From NCBI GenBank assembly GCA_963974935.1, contig CAXBEV010000005.1:1-64000 (forward strand): a DNA stretch of 64,000 bases. The letters run 5' to 3'. How positions within the stretch are numbered: the first letter of the stretch is position 1; the number at the start of each line of letters is the position of its first letter. The notes under the pieces were generated by a model. That model was given only the letters and a program-made list of their open reading frames with translations, had not been told where the DNA came from and made no database searches. The position numbers were made by a program, and so were the translations under genes. Positions 61,312 through 64,000 of the stretch are shown in pieces. Source of the stretch: UBA4479 sp963974935. Its GTDB lineage: Bacteria > Pseudomonadota > Alphaproteobacteria > Rhodospirillales > Casp-alpha2.

Positions 61312-63189
61312 GTGAGAAACAATCTCGCGCAGAAAACGTACGACGTGTTTGTGTCGGAAGAGGGCCGCTGGCTGATTGAGTCGCATCATACGATGCGCGT
61401 CGATGCGATGGCGCGTGCGGAAGCGTTGCTCGACGAAAAGCGTGTTGCAGGTGTGCGCGTCGTGGCCGAGAGCCAGCGCACCGGCGAAGAGGAAGTGCTG
61501 CTCGAAGAAATGCACGACGTCGGCGAAAAGCCGGTGCAGATCGTGCCCATCGACGAAGCCCCGGTGTGCAGCAAAATCCACGATTTTTACACATTTCCAG
61601 CACGCCAAGCGGCGGGGCGGTTGCTGCGCGAACTGTTGGATCAGCGCGGGCAGACGGCGTTGGAGTTCGGCTTCGACTACGGTGCGCTGCGGATGTTGGA
61701 GCGGAACGACAAAATCTTTCCGGCCGCCATGCAGCGGGTCGGCGGCATTCATGCGCGCAAGACCGGCGAAAAAGCGACCGACTGTACGGACCGGCTTTAT
61801 GCGGCGTTCGCGCAAATCAAAGACGTGGCGCAGGTCACCGGCGAAGATCGTCAGCGGCTCGCGTTTCTTGAGCATCTTGATCTTGCCGGGTTGGTTGCGA
61901 GCGGGCCAAGTCATAACGACGGTGCGCGCCGGCAATTTGTGCTGGGCGGGCTCGCCTTGGCGCTCGGGCAACGCGGCGATTGGACGGACAAGCTGGGACT
62001 GCTGATTGAGCTTGGCGAGAAAGCCGAAGATGCGCTGGTGACCGAATACATCGACGAGATCGCGGCTGAAATCCTTGAAAGCAACGTGGCGGTTAATGAT
62101 CTGTTCGGCGGCTTTGCCGATGCGGTGTCGGCGTTTCGGGGGCTGGTGCACGTGACGCAAGGGCGTTGCCAGATCAACAACCCGCGCTCGTGCCTGACCG
62201 CGTTCAACGATTTCATGGCGACGCGGCCGATGCCGTTGACGACGTCGGTGCTGTTGGGCCGTGTGGCACGGACGCTGAGCGGCATTCGACCGATGACGCG
62301 CGAAGGCCCGGCCGCCGAGCTCGAAGCCTTCAAAGGGTTGCTTCGGGAACTGATTGAGCAAGCCGGGATTGCCGGTGGGCCGCGTATGGCCGGCGCGCTG
62401 ACGGGCCGGGCGCGGATGGTGTTCGCCGATCCCGACGATTTGAGTGTCCCGGACGCGCTGAACCATATCCTGGCGTTGCTGCCGAACCGCGCGGTGCAGC
62501 TTGGGTTTTTATTGGATGTGCTCGCGTCACCGGTGCGCGAGAAGCACGAGCAAGCCGTGCTCGGTGTGTTGGCGCGTTTGGTGAAGCAGTTGACGTCGCT
62601 GGCGTCATTGTTCCCGAAAGACATGCCCCCGGCACAGGTGGAGAGTAGCCTTACCCAACTGCGTGATAAGGTGATGTCTGACGGGTTGCCGGAAAAATAT
62701 CGAAACTTGTTCTCGCAGACTTTGGATCGACTGGTCGCGCGCGGCGATGCGCCGGCGAACGGTGCCGACGCGCCGATGACGTATAAGATGGAGGATGCGC
62801 CTGTGACGACTGCGACACCCGCAACACCGGCAAAGCAAGTCCAGCGTCGAGAGGCGGCGCCGGGCGAGGTCTTGTTCGAAGAAGGCGATGAGGCCGACGC
62901 CGCATATCTGATTTTGGACGGCGAAGTCGATATCTATCGTAAGGCCGGCAACCAAGAGGTTTTGCTGGCAACGCTCAAGCGCGGCGACATCGTCGGCGAA
63001 ATGTCGTTGATCGATAACCAACCGCGCATGGCCTCGGCACGGATTAAGTCGGACACCAAAATGACGGTGATCTCGCGGGAAGATTTGGCGGCGCGTCTTG
63101 GCCGCCTGGGCGAGACCGACAAAGTGCTGCGCCGGATCATTGATGTGTTCGTGGATCGCCTGCGCGGACAAGCGCGGATGTACGAGTAA
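61312..63189 (+). CDS. Cyclic nucleotide-binding domain protein, large
   Basis: A 625-residue protein. A long helical N-terminal region (to about 470) precedes one C-terminal cNMP-binding domain (about 510-615) with APGEVLFEEGDEADAAYLIL and the phosphate-binding GEMSLIDNQPRMASARIK. In CAP-like domains that segment holds Glu and Arg; both are present (Glu in GEMSL, Arg in PRMASA). The Arg makes cAMP or cGMP binding likely. No helix-turn-helix follows, so it is not a Crp-type transcription factor. GTG start at 61312. Confidence 0.85.
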   Translation: MRNNLAQKTYDVFVSEEGRWLIESHHTMRVDAMARAEALLDEKRVAGVRVVAESQRTGEEEVLLEEMHDVGEKPVQIVPIDEAPVCSKIHDFYTFPARQAAGRLLRELLDQRGQTALEFGFDYGALRMLERNDKIFPAAMQRVGGIHARKTGEKATDCTDRLYAAFAQIKDVAQVTGEDRQRLAFLEHLDLAGLVASGPSHNDGARRQFVLGGLALALGQRGDWTDKLGLLIELGEKAEDALVTEYIDEIAAEILESNVAVNDLFGGFADAVSAFRGLVHVTQGRCQINNPRSCLTAFNDFMATRPMPLTTSVLLGRVARTLSGIRPMTREGPAAELEAFKGLLRELIEQAGIAGGPRMAGALTGRARMVFADPDDLSVPDALNHILALLPNRAVQLGFLLDVLASPVREKHEQAVLGVLARLVKQLTSLASLFPKDMPPAQVESSLTQLRDKVMSDGLPEKYRNLFSQTLDRLVARGDAPANGADAPMTYKMEDAPVTTATPATPAKQVQRREAAPGEVLFEEGDEADAAYLILDGEVDIYRKAGNQEVLLATLKRGDIVGEMSLIDNQPRMASARIKSDTKMTVISREDLAARLGRLGETDKVLRRIIDVFVDRLRGQARMYE

Positions 63190-63190
63190 C

Positions 63191-64000
63191 CTAAGAACGC
63201 ATCGCACCCCGGCGCCCGATCACCGTCACCGCGACACCGATAAAGATCAGCACCACGCCGGTGGCGCGGAGCGGCCCAAACGTTTCGCCAAAAACCAAGT
63301 ACGATCCGATCACGCCGGCGCACGGTGCAAACAGCGCAAATGGCGTCACCTGGGCGGCGGGGTAGATGTTCAGCAATCGGCCCCACACGGCATAGGCGAC
63401 GGTGGTTGAAATCAGACCTAGGTAAAGCACGCTGAGCCAACTTTTCCAGGAGGCGGCGGCGAGCGCATCGGCCAGTCCCGGTGTGTCGCCCAGCGCGACC
63501 GAAAGCATAAGCGCGGGTAACGGCGGCACCACGCTCAGCCAGATTATCAGCGCCAACATGTCGACTCGGCCCAATCGCTTTAAGATCACGTTGCCGACCG
63601 ACCAGCTGAGCGCGCCCAGCAGCGTCAGCGCCAAGCCCAGATACGTCAGCTCGCCACCGCCGTCGACGCTGGCGGCAACCAGTGCGAGTCCGGCAAAGGC
63701 GATGACGATGCCGAAAACCCGCCGTGGGCCCGGCACTTCGGCCATCACGACAGCGGCAAGGATGATCGTGAACAGCGCCTGCGTGTGCGTCGCGACTGAG
63801 GCCAAGCCCGGCGGCATGCCGACCTTGTAGGCGAAGAACAGCATCATGAACTGGCCGATGAACAAAAAACTGCCGAGTGCGATCAGCACACCCCAAGACA
63901 CGTCGGGGCGGCGGATGAACAGAACGGGCAGTGCTGCGAGAATGAACCTGAGCGCGGTCAGCTGCGGTGCGGAAAAGCTTTGCAGGGCAAATTCAGTGGC
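63191..64000 (-). CDS. EamA-family transporter (5' end missing)
   Basis: The last 269 codons of a DMT carrier; the beginning lies beyond the right edge. The first visible residues ATEFALQSFSAPQLTALRFI are the usual helix-2 motif of EamA proteins. About nine hydrophobic helices are visible. This is a different gene from the DMT transporter at 36.5 kb. Its substrate cannot be told. Confidence 0.85.
   Translation of the reverse strand, partial: ATEFALQSFSAPQLTALRFILAALPVLFIRRPDVSWGVLIALGSFLFIGQFMMLFFAYKVGMPPGLASVATHTQALFTIILAAVVMAEVPGPRRVFGIVIAFAGLALVAASVDGGGELTYLGLALTLLGALSWSVGNVILKRLGRVDMLALIIWLSVVPPLPALMLSVALGDTPGLADALAAASWKSWLSVLYLGLISTTVAYAVWGRLLNIYPAAQVTPFALFAPCAGVIGSYLVFGETFGPLRATGVVLIFIGVAVTVIGRRGAMRS

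Noticed and set aside
61033..62466. 477-residue minus-strand open frame
   Set aside because: Antisense of the cyclic-nucleotide-binding gene and composed of Arg/His-rich shadow sequence.

Overview
The window is a chromosomal segment of an alphaproteobacterium, probably a member of or close to the Rhodospirillales. The evidence is the split heterotetrameric sarcosine oxidase, the DNA polymerase IV with an N-terminal zinc ribbon, the pssA-psd pair, aroK-aroB beside xerD, secA and accA, a class III cyclase with GAF domains, BluB, malyl-CoA lyase type genes, DUF4402, and a fairly high GC content. Assignment below class level is inference. Almost all of the window is dense, short-spaced coding DNA.

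Layout. 0-0.7 kb: the start of a Met/Gly-rich exported protein, then decayed remnants of a CDF metal exporter and a MerR regulator. 0.7-2.3 kb: two proteins of unknown function. 2.3-7.5 kb: a complete soxBDAG operon (minus strand) with its own terminator. 7.8-9.4 kb: a Sel1-repeat protein and a short AsmA-like protein. 9.5-16.6 kb: regulators (LysR, TetR with palindromic operators), a flavodoxin-like quinone reductase and a two-gene RND efflux system. 16.7-25.8 kb: phospholipid synthesis (psd-pssA), a LysM protein, cytochrome b561 and cytochrome c', LOG-family and 2OG-oxygenase genes, icd and dinB. 25.9-29.4 kb: a 36-residue-repeat coiled-coil protein translationally coupled to a GAF-GAF-PAS adenylate cyclase, then a ribbon-helix-helix protein. 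29.7-31.7 kb: a CrtI-like oxidoreductase and a frameshifted SnoaL-like gene. 32.0-35.8 kb: DUF2889, divergent from a tightly overlapping TetR / B12-binding subunit / acyl-CoA mutase / thioesterase operon. 35.9-44.5 kb: DUF4402, a DMT transporter, CBS and CorC-like proteins, aroBK, a small membrane protein overlapping a 656-residue exported protein, and xerD. 44.7-56.1 kb: secA, accA, malyl-CoA lyase type, parvulin, argJ, mutT, a MarR-like protein, a glycine-zipper lipoprotein, a CinA-like protein, a peroxiredoxin-like protein and bluB. 56.2-56.5 kb: a tRNA-Leu(UAA) gene interrupted by a compact group I intron. 56.8-61.1 kb: an AT-richer cassette of an SH3-like protein, an M48 metalloprotease lipoprotein, a CHASE2 membrane protein and a GxSxG lipase. 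61.3-64 kb: a cyclic-nucleotide-binding protein and a truncated EamA transporter.

The most interesting items are: (1) the group I intron inside tRNA-Leu(UAA); (2) the acyl-CoA mutase operon, whose large subunit differs from methylmalonyl-CoA mutase at the positions that set substrate specificity and lies in a regulon with DUF2889 under a perfect 16-bp operator; (3) the coiled-coil protein with an exact 36-residue period coupled to a class III adenylate cyclase, with a possible cyclic-nucleotide receptor elsewhere in the window; and (4) the AT-rich M48/CHASE2/lipase cassette just downstream of the tRNA. All functions are read from motifs and family knowledge; no database search was possible.
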